From positions 62,001-126,000 of the forward strand of contig JAJDCZ010000003.1 of the NCBI GenBank assembly GCA_029260555.1: DNA of 64,000 nt, written 5' to 3'. Below the pieces are notes generated by a model. The model had not been told where the DNA came from. It saw nothing but the letters and a program-made list of their open reading frames with translations, and did not search any database. Shown here piece after piece: positions 1 to 8,393 of the stretch. The DNA comes from Phycisphaerales bacterium. Lineage in GTDB: Bacteria; Planctomycetota; Phycisphaerae; Phycisphaerales; UBA1924. The position numbers were made by a program, and so were the translations under genes. How positions within the stretch are numbered: position 1 is the first letter of the stretch; every line of letters begins with the position of its first letter.

Positions 1-289
1 CTGCAGCACCTCCATTAATCATAATGGCAGCTCTCATTGCAACTTGTCCAGAATTGATCGTTGCTCTAACACCTTCTTTCTGAAAGTCCCATTTAGCTAT
101 ATTTACGGCAAGAATAGTTTCATGTCGAAATTTCAAGTATAATTGTTGGTCCTTGTCCGATTCTATAGCATCAGTTTCCTGTTCGTCTAGAAAATTTTCT
201 AAAGAACGAATATGTACAAAACTCTTTCCTTCTTCACGCAACTTAATCAGAGCATCTCGGAGCATGTTCAAAGATTTATTTTCTTCCAT
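1..289 (-). CDS. Partial AT-rich hypothetical protein (C-terminus off the window)
   Basis: An open frame starts at an ATG at 289 and runs off the left edge, giving 96 residues. The protein opens MEENKSLNMLRDALIK, has a charged, probably helical N-terminal half, and turns at the edge into a small-residue stretch (MRAAIMINGGAA) that looks like the beginning of a membrane segment. The coding region is only about 35% GC by eye in places, clearly lower than the rest of the window, and uses AT-ending codons, so recent acquisition is likely. I recall small membrane proteins with a similar arrangement but cannot name a family. The function is unknown; that it is a real gene is supported by the uninterrupted frame. 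Confidence 0.6.
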   Translation of the reverse strand, partial: MEENKSLNMLRDALIKLREEGKSFVHIRSLENFLDEQETDAIESDKDQQLYLKFRHETILAVNIAKWDFQKEGVRATINSGQVAMRAAIMINGGAA

Positions 290-656
290 TCGTATCTTTC
301 TGGTTTAGAAGATTAAATATGACCTGATATTATACAATTAGCAATGGCATGATAATGGCCGGAAAACCGACTGGTGGCATTCTCACACCCGCTTCAGTGA
401 GGGCATGGTGTTTACTTCTGCCAATGAATACGAACGCAACCATACGAATAGTTTATCCGATGAACCCATGTGCCACAAGTCCGCGAAAGAGAAATCAACG
501 GCCTTGAGAGGTGGGTGGCCTGTCCATGCCGTCTTTGGCGTGGCTATGGTGTTGTTCATTACCGATGCAGTCGCCTGCAACTATGAGAGCAGCGTAAGCG
601 ACGAAACCATATACCACCTGCCGTTTAGCCAACCAATAACATTGAAAGCGAATCAG

Positions 657-1133
657 ATGATGAATGAAGCTGAGCAACTCTCTCAAGCGTGGCAAACGAA
701 CTGCAGGATTAACCGGCTCCTGGTCGAAACGGTCAGCGCTGACGGGTGGTTATGCACACTTTCAAAGCGGGGCGGTCGTGGCGTGGCTGGCGAGTTTGCG
801 CACATGCACAATGTTCGTCTTTCACATCTCCAGAAGCGAGCAAAGGACTTGTCAGTCGATGTGCCCAAGCTTGATCCCAGCTCCCAGCCAGACAAGGGTA
901 AGATCCTTGCAGCGTTTGACGCATCTGATTCAGCAATAGAGGCTCTCCTCTTGGGAGTTCTTGAGAATGAGCCCAAGCGACGAGGTTTTCGCAAGGGGAT
1001 ATTTACAACATTGAGCTACTTTATTGCACACGAAGCCCATCATCGTGGCCGAATCTTGCTGACACTGAAAGTCAGCGGCGAAACGCTCGATCGAAACATG
1101 CAAATGAATATCTGGGGCTGGGATCAACTTTGA
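657..1133 (+). CDS. DinB/YfiT-like four-helix-bundle protein
   Basis: This 158-residue protein has the length and pattern of the DinB superfamily: an early HMHNVRLSHL helix and a late YFIAHEAHHRGRILLTLK helix place His residues where these proteins bind a divalent metal. DinB-like proteins are often thiol-dependent hydrolases or transferases in stress or detoxification; the exact substrate cannot be read here. The frame is open upstream to 405, but that part does not resemble the family and would make the protein far too long, so I start at the double ATG (657/660). No strong ribosome site precedes it. It stands alone, convergent with the downstream methyltransferase gene. Confidence 0.65.
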   Translation: MMNEAEQLSQAWQTNCRINRLLVETVSADGWLCTLSKRGGRGVAGEFAHMHNVRLSHLQKRAKDLSVDVPKLDPSSQPDKGKILAAFDASDSAIEALLLGVLENEPKRRGFRKGIFTTLSYFIAHEAHHRGRILLTLKVSGETLDRNMQMNIWGWDQL

Positions 1134-1180
1134 GCTATTTCAAATTGTCATAGATTGCCAAGCCCTGATTCTGAGGGTGC

Positions 1181-1263
1181 CACTACTCGCCGTTTTCGGC
1201 GCAGTAGTGTCTTAGCAGACAAATGAAGACACTACTGCGCTGCTACGCATCGAGTAGTAGTAC
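1181..1263. repeat. Cluster of overlapping inverted repeats between convergent genes
   Basis: Three mutually exclusive stem-loops share the core CACTACT/AGTAGTG. A first arm pairs 1181-1192 with 1197-1209 around a TTTT loop. A perfect 11-bp inverted repeat pairs 1202-1212 (CAGTAGTGTCT) with 1227-1237. A third pairs 1231-1236 with 1253-1258. The cluster lies between the 3' ends of two convergent genes, so it may act as a two-way terminator or transcript stabiliser, but it lacks a clear T-run. A folded recombination site or REP-like element is the alternative. Confidence 0.6.
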
Positions 1264-1302
1264 TTAGGCGACAGATGCAGGCTCAACCTTGAGCCCATCC
1301 AT

Positions 1303-2238
1303 CTACAAAGCCGCCTCAGCCACTTCCCGCACCTTGGTCACAACCTCAACCCCGCCCTTGCCCTTCGCACTCCGCTTGCGCAGCAGCCCCCGGTATTCCC
1401 CATACGCCTGAGGGTGTGACTTGTGGTCGCTGACCCGGTCCTTCACCGCATCAAACCCGCCCCGGTTCAACAGCTCGTCGAGCCGATCCTTGTTGAACGG
1501 ATTTGGATGCATCTCATCAGAATAATCCATCAGGTCAACCAAAAGCCACATCACCCCGCCCGGTGCCAGCAAGCGATGAATCTCAGCAACCACCGCTGCC
1601 GGGTCTGCAACATGGTCCAGACAGTTTTCAATCACCACGATGTCGGCAAACCCGCTGGGCAAGTTAATCGCCTCGCCCGGACTGGCAATATATGTCACCT
1701 GCTTGGCAGCCTTGGGAAGCAAACCCTCCGCGGTATACCCATCAGCAATCGGGTCCACAGCCACAGCTCGCAGCCAGCGCGCTTCAGAAATAGACGGGTA
1801 AGGCCCCGCGCCAATCTCAACTGCTGAGCTTTTCCTGGTCCACGCCTTAAACGCTTTTTCATCAAGCCCCATGAAGACCTGAAGTTCTTTGATCCGGTCG
1901 CGTTGCCAGCCGCCATAGGTTTCTTCAAATGGCCCGGGAAACCCCTTCACCTTCTCAGGAGTCTTGACCACTTCAACCCAGTACGAAAGCTCATTGCGAT
2001 ATTTAATCGTTGATTCACAATCTTCTTGTCCATTGGGCCAGATCGCCTTGCCATCAATCCCGCCCCGCCAGATCGATGTCACGCCTTGTTTAGCCTGCGA
2101 TGCTGACCCAATATCCGACCCGCCAGCACTGACGAGCTGCTCAAGCCGCTCCAGCCTGGTGTTGACATCCATAAGCGCCGGGCGGAAAAGCCGATACAGT
2201 GCATGTTTGATTCGACCTTTGATCGTGTACAGATTCAT
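1303..2238 (-). CDS. Class I SAM-dependent methyltransferase
   Basis: The 311-residue protein has a methyltransferase core of the Methyltransf_11 type: motif I VEIGAGPYPSI (SAM-binding glycine loop), an acidic VAVDP strand end, a central DIVVIENCLDHVADP, and LLAPGGVMWLLVD after it. The first ~80 residues are basic and then helical (VNTRLERLEQLVSAG), perhaps a short coiled coil or membrane-surface anchor. The substrate cannot be told; such proteins often modify glycans, lipids or small molecules. I chose the ATG at 2238 because GGAG lies nine bases upstream; the frame extends to a TTG at 2265 without a better site. The gene is transcribed towards dinB and divergently from phoU. Confidence 0.8.
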   Translation of the reverse strand: MNLYTIKGRIKHALYRLFRPALMDVNTRLERLEQLVSAGGSDIGSASQAKQGVTSIWRGGIDGKAIWPNGQEDCESTIKYRNELSYWVEVVKTPEKVKGFPGPFEETYGGWQRDRIKELQVFMGLDEKAFKAWTRKSSAVEIGAGPYPSISEARWLRAVAVDPIADGYTAEGLLPKAAKQVTYIASPGEAINLPSGFADIVVIENCLDHVADPAAVVAEIHRLLAPGGVMWLLVDLMDYSDEMHPNPFNKDRLDELLNRGGFDAVKDRVSDHKSHPQAYGEYRGLLRKRSAKGKGGVEVVTKVREVAEAAL

Positions 2239-2361
2239 CGTGTCCATCTCCGCATGGTGTTCCAAAGCCGCTCCACTTGGCTTATACTAGCGATTGCCCC
2301 CGCTTTAGGCCCATGATCCTGCCAAAGATCATCATTGCCCAATGCCCAAAAGGATCAAACC

Positions 2362-3036
2362 ATGCCCCGATCAATCCTGGACGACGAACTGGCAGAGCTC
2401 AAAAAAATGCTCGTGGACGAAGCCTCCGCCTCTGTCTCCATGCTCGAGGCTGCTCTCCCCGCCCTGTTCAACCGAGATATCGCCGCTGCCAAAGGCGTAC
2501 GAAAACGCGATGACCACATCGATGCTCTGGAAATCGCCATCGAAAGTCGCTGCTTCTCAGCTATGACTCTTCAACAGCCTGTCGCCCGCGATTTTCGCTT
2601 CATCGCCTTCGTTCTCAAAGTCAATGGCGATATCGAACGCATCGCAGACCACGCCTGCTCCGTCGCAAAGATGGCTGTCGCCCTTGCTGATCAACCCCCC
2701 TTTGACTGGCCCACCGCCCTGACAGAACTTGGCCAGCGTGTCCCCGCCATGTGCCATCGCATGCTCCGCGCCATGATCGACGAAGATGAAGCTGCAGCCC
2801 GAGCGGTCCTCTTAGGCGACAAAACCATCGATGCCTTGAATAAGCAACTCTTCGAAGACGCCATCACATTAATGGAAACCCTGCCAGACTTTCACCGCGC
2901 AGGCACCCATCTCGTGCGCACAGGTCGCGAATTGGAACGCATCGGCGACCTCGCCAGCAACATCGCTGAAGATGTCGTCTACCTCGCCACAGGCAACATC
3001 ATCCGCCACGAAGCAAAGCTTAATAAAAACACCTGA
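2362..3036 (+). CDS. phoU: Phosphate-signalling protein PhoU
   Basis: A 224-residue all-helical protein with the two PhoU repeats. Each contains the family's acidic metal-binding pattern: VLKVNGDIERIADHA in the first half and GRELERIGDLASNIAEDVVYL at the end. PhoU couples the Pst phosphate transporter to the PhoR/PhoB two-component system and represses phosphate uptake when phosphate is plentiful; it acts at the inner face of the membrane. The start at 2362 is set by AGGA at 2351-2354; the frame extends nine codons further upstream without support. No pst or phoBR genes are next to it, so here phoU is detached from its usual operon. Codons are strongly C-ending, unlike plus-strand genes beyond 10.6 kb. 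Confidence 0.92.
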   Translation: MPRSILDDELAELKKMLVDEASASVSMLEAALPALFNRDIAAAKGVRKRDDHIDALEIAIESRCFSAMTLQQPVARDFRFIAFVLKVNGDIERIADHACSVAKMAVALADQPPFDWPTALTELGQRVPAMCHRMLRAMIDEDEAAARAVLLGDKTIDALNKQLFEDAITLMETLPDFHRAGTHLVRTGRELERIGDLASNIAEDVVYLATGNIIRHEAKLNKNT

Positions 3037-3080
3037 ACACATTCATCTCGGATGGTGCATGTGCTCAGGACACCCGATTC

Positions 3081-3118
3081 AAAAAAGCCTCGCACTGATC
3101 AAAAAGTCAATGCGAGGC
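3081..3118 (-). terminator. Rho-independent terminator of the PEP-CTERM gene
   Basis: GCCTCGCA (3087-3094) pairs perfectly with TGCGAGGC (3111-3118). On the minus strand the stem is followed by TTTTTT, so it ends transcription coming from the gene at 3162-3863. It may also slow read-through from phoU on the other strand. Confidence 0.75.
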
Positions 3119-3161
3119 CAGGATAGTAGAAGCGGTTTTATTCAGACCATATCTCGGGTCT

Positions 3162-3863
3162 TTATCGACGACGGCGGATCATCAATCCGGTCATACCCAT
3201 GAGCATCGTTGCTGAGCCTGGTGCAGGAATCGAGTTGATGGTGAGGTTGTCGATGATGATGCGTGGAGCTGTAAACTCGGTGCCAAGAGTTGCAAACAGC
3301 TGCAACGAGTCAAACGCTGTACCACCAACTGAGAGCGTTGCAATCGCACCATTGTCGCGGCCACCAAGATTCGATATTACAAAAGAATCCGCACTGACAA
3401 CCGTCCCATTAAGTGAAGCTTCAAGGTGATACTCAATGCCGCCCCACACGCCATTTTCCATGTAGCCCAGTTCAATCGACGCCGAGTCAGCAAGCTGATC
3501 AAGCTGCATGGTCACTGTCGAAATGGGACCCAGAGAAAGATTGTCACCCGGCACATACGCCCGTCCAAAGGTCAGCACATTGTTTCGGCTGCCAAATGTC
3601 GGGAACGCATCAAAGAAGAAGGTCGCTCTTTCAACAAGGACCTCGTTGCCAAGCGAGTCAAACCCTGCTCCGCCCGCGACGAATCGATTGCCGTCGGGAA
3701 AGACACCATCAACGCTGTTGACCTGTGTGTAGGTCACGCCATTGTAGTGAAAATCACCAGCTCCGAGTGTACCTTCAAACAGATCGTCATAGTTGCTCAC
3801 GGTTACATCCGCAAACGCCGAAGCGCCCAACATTGCAACAACTCCGATACTGACATATTTCAT
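3162..3863 (-). CDS. Exported PEP-CTERM-like protein
   Basis: The 233-residue product starts with a signal peptide (MKYVSIGVVAMLGASAFA) and ends with a sorting tail: IPAPGS, a hydrophobic stretch (MLMGMTGLM) and RRRR. This is the PEP-CTERM plan with PAPGS in place of PEP, a variant I associate with Phycisphaerae. The middle is a beta-rich secreted domain with a Gly/Asn-rich composition and no catalytic motif I recognise. Such proteins are thought to be cut and attached at the outer surface by an exosortase; none is encoded in this window. The ATG at 3863 opens the signal peptide; in-frame GTG codons just upstream are possible starts, since GGAG fits them slightly better. Confidence 0.8.
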   Translation of the reverse strand: MKYVSIGVVAMLGASAFADVTVSNYDDLFEGTLGAGDFHYNGVTYTQVNSVDGVFPDGNRFVAGGAGFDSLGNEVLVERATFFFDAFPTFGSRNNVLTFGRAYVPGDNLSLGPISTVTMQLDQLADSASIELGYMENGVWGGIEYHLEASLNGTVVSADSFVISNLGGRDNGAIATLSVGGTAFDSLQLFATLGTEFTAPRIIIDNLTINSIPAPGSATMLMGMTGLMIRRRR

Positions 3864-3937
3864 GTTCACCACATTGTCTCCCTTGCTATAAAAAATGTAG
3901 CCACAAGCTACATATACACATTTGAGCATTCCTGCTC

Positions 3938-5185
3938 CTAACGAATAGACTCTTCCTTGGGAAGTAACTCATGTTTCATCATCACCGTTGTAGGCATCGG
4001 TGGAAACGCCATCCTGATCCGATACAACTCGTACTCACCGGGATTTAATCCAATCCGATCAAAGATTGAGCGTGTAAGGTCGTGGTGCCCCGATAAATCC
4101 GGCGACTGCGCCAGCGTTAACCCCCGCCCAAGCCTGGTAATCGTGTCACTTACAGAGAGCACATCAGAATCGTTGAACGCAACAGCTGAGGCAATATCTG
4201 AGAACACTCGCAGCTCGCGCTCAACCTCGCCGAACAAACCCGCCCGTACATACAAATCAAAGTGAAGCATCTCTGCAGGAATGCGAACTGCTGTTCCAAA
4301 GTGTGCAATCTTGTCAGCAGGCGTCGCATGCGTGGGGGCGATATTACGAAGCAGCTCGCCCGTCACCAGTGTCCGCTGCCCTTGTAAGCCGACCTCTGAG
4401 GACAAGAACTCGTCTTGCATCATGCCATCGTGCGTTTTTGAACGCGTCAATGCAGGCATCGGGTCCGAGCAATACTCAGGGAGCACCGGCACGCCGTTGT
4501 GCGCACTGGCTGCCTGGGGATCAATCGCGACGCGCTGCATCGCAGTTTCATGCTCGACATCATCGTTAAGCGCGACCGACTGGTTCACCACCCATCGCAC
4601 ATCAGATCGTGTTTGACGATACCCCATCAACCCGCGGATCTGCGCCATATGAAAATGATCTTCACGATCATCTGATGGCATCAAAATACACATCGCCATC
4701 AACACCCGGCAATGTGCCCCCCATGTAAAACTGTTGCCCGCAAACGAATGCTGACGCCAACGCTCCTCAGAATGCGCATCCTTCACAGAGTTTGACGACT
4801 CGATCAGAATGTCAAACTCAGCCTTGCTCGCAGCATGGGTATCTATCAATGACTGAAATCGCTGCCCCGCCTGACGCACTGCCTCGATAAGCCCGTCATC
4901 AATCCCACATGATTCAGCAGCCTGTATCCAGACACTGATGCTCCTGGATGAAGGCATGTGCTTGGCAGCTATAAACGGATCCTCTGCATACGCAACCTTG
5001 ATCAACTGCCACGCGAGCTTGCGATGAATCCCAAAGGCCTCTGATACAGCAGACACCGCCTTGGACCCGGGACACTTCGCCTCAATGATTTGGCAATAGG
5101 CCTCCCGGGCGATACGAATCGCCTCGACCGTGTCCGCCTGGAACTGATCATTCCCCCTGGCTTCAGGATGCTTTGTCTCACTCAT
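3938..5185 (-). CDS. Protein of unknown function with an HTH-like N-terminal region
   Basis: I do not recognise this 415-residue protein. Residues about 40-65 (AVSAVSEAFGIHRKLAWQLI) have the spacing of a helix-turn-helix, which suggests DNA binding. The rest is a mixed domain without transmembrane segments or known catalytic motifs, ending in a region that mentions neither repeats nor low complexity. A TTGAAA/TATACT promoter places the transcription start almost at the ATG, so the mRNA is probably leaderless and there is no ribosome site. Nearby TTTC repeats (5215-5235) could be an operator for autoregulation, which is speculation. The PEP-CTERM gene follows 74 bases downstream on the same strand and could be co-transcribed. 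Confidence 0.7.
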   Translation of the reverse strand: MSETKHPEARGNDQFQADTVEAIRIAREAYCQIIEAKCPGSKAVSAVSEAFGIHRKLAWQLIKVAYAEDPFIAAKHMPSSRSISVWIQAAESCGIDDGLIEAVRQAGQRFQSLIDTHAASKAEFDILIESSNSVKDAHSEERWRQHSFAGNSFTWGAHCRVLMAMCILMPSDDREDHFHMAQIRGLMGYRQTRSDVRWVVNQSVALNDDVEHETAMQRVAIDPQAASAHNGVPVLPEYCSDPMPALTRSKTHDGMMQDEFLSSEVGLQGQRTLVTGELLRNIAPTHATPADKIAHFGTAVRIPAEMLHFDLYVRAGLFGEVERELRVFSDIASAVAFNDSDVLSVSDTITRLGRGLTLAQSPDLSGHHDLTRSIFDRIGLNPGEYELYRIRMAFPPMPTTVMMKHELLPKEESIR

Positions 5186-5192
5186 GCAAATG

Positions 5193-5220
5193 AGTATACA
5201 GAAACCGCAGCCCGTTTCAA
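5193..5220 (-). promoter_or_regulatory. Sigma-70-like promoter for a leaderless transcript
   Basis: Read on the minus strand, TTGAAA (5220-5215) and TATACT (5198-5193) are separated by 16 bases. The -10 box ends seven bases before the ATG at 5185, so transcription should begin at or within a base or two of the start codon. No Shine-Dalgarno sequence could fit. Confidence 0.6.
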
Positions 5221-5506
5221 TAGTTGTTTCAGAAACATTTACAGAAATTAATTGCCTTGGCCACTCTACAACCCCCCTTATTGGGTATTTTTGCGAGAGA
5301 CACTTTTATCGGACGCTTCAGCTGCAGCAAAACTGACCCGGAAACAGTGTGAACTGCACCGGGTAGCCTTCACTCGATTCGCTCCAAATGAGCGATAGCT
5401 ACGCTCTGGCCAACATGATTTTCCTCTACGCTGTCAATATCTGATATGCTGGCTGCAAGGTTCAGTTCATATCAGCATTCTGTCAGGCAACTCTCTTGGG
5501 AACATC
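5221..5506. other. Intergenic region between divergent genes
   Basis: About 290 bases with no coding frame I can support. It begins with spaced GTTTC/GAAAC elements (5215-5240) next to the leaderless promoter and ends at the plus-strand gene at 5507. The short arms GCTC/GAGC near 5391-5403 are too small to call a structure. Confidence 0.5.
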
Positions 5507-6589
5507 ATGGGCACCATCGAAAAGCAATGCGTTATCTGTGGCAAATCCTGTGCTGGGCAACCGCGCATCAAGGACAACCAGGGCCGCTATATTCACAAAG
5601 CCTGCACTAAAAAAACCCCAGCCAAAGCACCTGTGCCTGCTGAACCCGAGGTCGAACAAATCAACCTTGGTCAGGATGACGACCTTGAGATGGCAACCTT
5701 CCTCGAGGATCTCCCTTCAACTTCTGACACCGATCAAGCAGCCTGCCCCAGTTGTGGCCAGCCCATGATCGCAGGCACCCTCATCTGCGTTTCCTGTGGC
5801 TACAACACGCAGACAGGCAAAGGCAAAAAAACCAAATCCATCAAAGCCCAAAAACTAAAACAAGGCTCCAACCTCGGTGTCCAAGCTGGCAAGTTGGCTA
5901 TGGCACCCTTCCTCCCCATCATCGGTGCAGTCATCGGCGGCGCAGTTGGAGCAGCCGTCTGGGCTGCCGTCGCTCACTTCACTGGCTATGAAATCGGCAT
6001 CCTCGCTTCCGGTGTAGGAGCCGTCTGTGGCATCGGTGCTGTCATCGGTGCCGGTGGCAACGGCACTGTATGGTCCGGTTCCGTCGCTGTCATCGTCGCC
6101 CTCCTCTCCATCATCGCTGGAAAAGCCATAGTTAACTCCATCTATGTAGAGCGCCTTCAGGAATTGCAAATGCAGATACAGGCTGGCATTGATAGTGACT
6201 ACACGGTTGACGATGTCACCGATGAAGATGCCCTGTGGAGCCTGGCAGATATCATCATCACTGAGCGTGTTGACAGCGGCAAATCAGTCAAATGGCCCGA
6301 CCCCAGAATGACAATCGAAGAAGCCGAATGGCCAAATGACTACTCCGAGCGAATTATCCAGCTTACTCAAAAACGATGGAACGCAATGGATGAAGACGAA
6401 CAACTCGCCTTACGCCAAACCCGTGTCGATGAGTTTCGTAAAGCTGCCGGAGAGTTCAACAACTTGATCGATGAAGAAATGGAAATCAGCACCAACTTCA
6501 TGGACAACCTCTCCATATACGATGGCCTCTGGGCATTCCTCGCCCTCGGCGCCGCATGGCAGATCGGCTACGGCGGCACCGAGGATTAA
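5507..6589 (+). CDS. Zinc-ribbon membrane protein of unknown function
   Basis: A 360-residue protein of a plan common in planctomycetes. It has a first Cys cluster at C8/C11 with H30/C33, an acidic linker, a clear zinc ribbon at C80/C83 and C94/C97 (CPSCGQP and CVSCGYN), a basic stretch (residues 104-118), then three hydrophobic Gly/Ala-rich membrane segments at roughly 131-155, 161-180 and 185-205. The C-terminal 150 residues are acidic and probably helical, and end with one more hydrophobic stretch (LWAFLALGAAWQIGYG). The zinc ribbons should face the cytoplasm. Function is unknown; a scaffold or sensor role is only a guess. It stands alone; a weak GGGAA precedes the ATG. Confidence 0.75.
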   Translation: MGTIEKQCVICGKSCAGQPRIKDNQGRYIHKACTKKTPAKAPVPAEPEVEQINLGQDDDLEMATFLEDLPSTSDTDQAACPSCGQPMIAGTLICVSCGYNTQTGKGKKTKSIKAQKLKQGSNLGVQAGKLAMAPFLPIIGAVIGGAVGAAVWAAVAHFTGYEIGILASGVGAVCGIGAVIGAGGNGTVWSGSVAVIVALLSIIAGKAIVNSIYVERLQELQMQIQAGIDSDYTVDDVTDEDALWSLADIIITERVDSGKSVKWPDPRMTIEEAEWPNDYSERIIQLTQKRWNAMDEDEQLALRQTRVDEFRKAAGEFNNLIDEEMEISTNFMDNLSIYDGLWAFLALGAAWQIGYGGTED

Positions 6590-6661
6590 ACCGGGTTTCT
6601 CACAGCTTGAGTCCATAGCCTTTAGCAGAGACCCATGATGGCAACCCAACCACCCGTGTGC

Positions 6662-6784
6662 CACGCACAGCGAGTCTTCGAGTCGTGCGTGCTTTACCGT
6701 AATTAACTTTACGACCCCCATGTCTCATGCAGCAACCATCGAACAAACACACTCAGCCCAGCATGCCCGACTCGAAGACTCGCT
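6662..6784. repeat. Inverted repeat pair around a 17-bp perfect core
   Basis: AGCGAGTCTTCGAGTCG at 6669-6685 is matched exactly in inverse by CGACTCGAAGACTCGCT at 6768-6784; with two mismatches the similarity extends to about 26 bases. The left copy also forms its own small hairpin, CACGCAC (6662-6668) with GTGCGTG (6685-6691). The copies flank 82 bases of otherwise plain sequence. The arrangement looks like two copies of a small dispersed repeat or the remnant of a mobile element rather than a terminator, because the loop is long and no T-run follows. Confidence 0.6.
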
Positions 6785-6818
6785 GGCCAGGGTGCACAAA
6801 ACATGGCTTCCGTCCGAA

Positions 6819-7658
6819 TCATCCAAAGAATTTCGCCTCGCTTGGACCTTTTTCGATTGATCCACGGACATCTATGCAATGCCCGCAGAAAAGATCTCCA
6901 TCGTCAAAATAAAATGAGAAGGTTCCATCATGGCTGACTGTGATGGACTCGAGCGTCAGAGCCTCAACGAACTTTTTCTTCGATATTGGTTTTTGGCCAT
7001 CATCAAGCCAGTAATTATTCAGAGTGTCCAGAAGTTTGTCAGCAGCACACGCAGCCATCCGTCGTTCCCAGGTCTTCTGTGCTCTACGGAGGGTTTTGGC
7101 ATGCATAAGCGAGTCCATGGGTTTATTGGTTACATCTTTTTCATTAAGTGTGATGTAAACTGATTGGTTGTTCCATGTGGTCTTACCATCAAATGTATGA
7201 AAAGCCCGATCAAGTTTGAATGACCCAAGTTTACTGTCCACAAAAGTGACGGGTTTTTTAAGCTCTTTCACAACCCGGCTCAGTTCGGTGCTTTTATCCT
7301 TGCCGATATACTTGACAAGAAGTGCATGGGGCTTACCTGTCACATTATCTTTGGCGATCCTTGCTCGGAACCGTACAATATTCCAAGTTTTCATCGTTTT
7401 CTGCATCTGTGTAATTGTGCGTGTTGTCGCTTTCTTGATTACATCACATTCACAAACCTGCACAGGGCCATCACCACGCTGCCAGGCGATCAAGGGAATG
7501 ACAAGCGTCCCACTTCTCAGTCCGTAAATATCATGACGATGCACTATGCGAACATGGATAACACCAAGAAGATCTTCCAGTGGCTGCTTCTGAAGCTTCT
7601 TGAACAAATCTGCTTCGCGTTTCCGAGCCTTTGCACAATAATCTTTTTTACTTGCCAC
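6819..7658 (-). CDS. DUF2262-like protein
   Basis: The 279-residue protein ends in a domain matching my memory of DUF2262: ...SFYFDDGDLFCGHCIDVRG followed by a short tail with A-x-x-x-G. The N-terminal 170 residues are basic and mixed alpha/beta. DUF2262 has no established function; such genes are often solitary and may belong to toxin-immunity style families, which is only inference. The start is a GTG at 7658 with AAGGTG just upstream. Its 3' end touches the right flank of the inverted repeat at 6662-6784, so the gene may have arrived with that repeat. There is no terminator hairpin directly after the stop. Confidence 0.65.
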   Translation of the reverse strand: MASKKDYCAKARKREADLFKKLQKQPLEDLLGVIHVRIVHRHDIYGLRSGTLVIPLIAWQRGDGPVQVCECDVIKKATTRTITQMQKTMKTWNIVRFRARIAKDNVTGKPHALLVKYIGKDKSTELSRVVKELKKPVTFVDSKLGSFKLDRAFHTFDGKTTWNNQSVYITLNEKDVTNKPMDSLMHAKTLRRAQKTWERRMAACAADKLLDTLNNYWLDDGQKPISKKKFVEALTLESITVSHDGTFSFYFDDGDLFCGHCIDVRGSIEKGPSEAKFFG

Positions 7659-7709
7659 AAAACACCTTAATCGTTAGGTTGTGTGATTCAAGACTTGTGC
7701 ACCTATTTC

Positions 7710-8393
7710 CTAACCCGCCTCAACCCCAAATGCCGCTTCGACCAGTTGCTCAGCTGTCGCATCTGCGCCCAGCAGCACCCCCGCCTGCTCAATCCGTCGC
7801 CTGGCATCAGATTCCTGTTGCCCCAGTGAGATCAGCACGCCCACGGCATCCTGCTGCTGTGGCGAGAGCGATGAGCCAGCTTTGATTTCTACATGCCCAC
7901 CTGTCATGGTTGCTTCCAGTGCATATGCATCGACCTTGCCATGAAGTTCTGCGATGATCGTCTCCGCCAGCCTCTTGCCGATCTCGGGCAGCCCCACCAG
8001 CGCCTTGGCATCGCGAGCCACGATCCACGCTGCCAGCACCGCTGGAGGCTCAACCAGTGCCTTGAGTGCCTTCCGTGCCCCCACACCCTTCACCGTCGTA
8101 AAAAGCTCGAAAAATGCACGATCCGATTCGCTCTGAAAACCGATCAGCCTCGGAATCATCGTTGATCCTTGCCCGTGCGTCTCAAAGTAGTGCAGCGTGT
8201 GCAGCGTAATCTCCCCGCCCCCCCTCGCCCCCCCCGCCCCCCCCACGCCCCCCGCCCCTCCATTCTCCGCCTCAAGCTCTCGCCCCACATAGCTCGGCAG
8301 CATCACCTGATAGCTCACACCCGCGCCCTCAACGCGAATCTCCGCAGCCCGCTCAGCTACATGCTCCAAAATGCCATGAACTCGTAAAATCAT
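7710..8393 (-). CDS. ruvA: Holliday junction DNA helicase subunit RuvA
   Basis: The 227-residue protein has the RuvA order: an N-terminal OB fold (MILRVHGILEHVAERAAEIR...GVSYQVMLPSYV), two helix-hairpin-helix motifs (FTTVKGVGARKALKAL and LVGLPEIGKRLAETIIAEL) and a C-terminal UBA-like domain that contacts RuvB. RuvA binds four-way junctions and loads RuvB for branch migration. RuvA is usually near 200 residues; the extra length is a Gly-rich insert at residues 45-60 in the OB fold, encoded by a C-rich tract on the top strand. RuvB and RuvC are not in the window. The insert falls in a loop between strands, so the protein is probably still functional. Confidence 0.93.
   Translation of the reverse strand: MILRVHGILEHVAERAAEIRVEGAGVSYQVMLPSYVGRELEAENGGAGGVGGAGGARGGGEITLHTLHYFETHGQGSTMIPRLIGFQSESDRAFFELFTTVKGVGARKALKALVEPPAVLAAWIVARDAKALVGLPEIGKRLAETIIAELHGKVDAYALEATMTGGHVEIKAGSSLSPQQQDAVGVLISLGQQESDARRRIEQAGVLLGADATAEQLVEAAFGVEAG
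8213..8258. repeat. C-rich simple tract inside ruvA
   Basis: Runs of 4-8 C broken by single G, T or A on the top strand (G-runs on the coding strand) encode the Gly-rich insert of RuvA. The tract could form a G-quadruplex on the minus strand and is prone to length change by slippage. Confidence 0.85.

Noticed and set aside
405-656. N-terminal extension of the DinB-like frame
   Set aside because: The frame is open, but the extra 84 residues do not fit the family and no ribosome site supports the upstream start.
6720-6860. A 46-residue frame (MSHAATIEQTHSAQ...) over the right repeat arm
   Set aside because: It overlaps the end of the DUF2262 gene, has no ribosome site, and its middle is explained by the inverted repeat.
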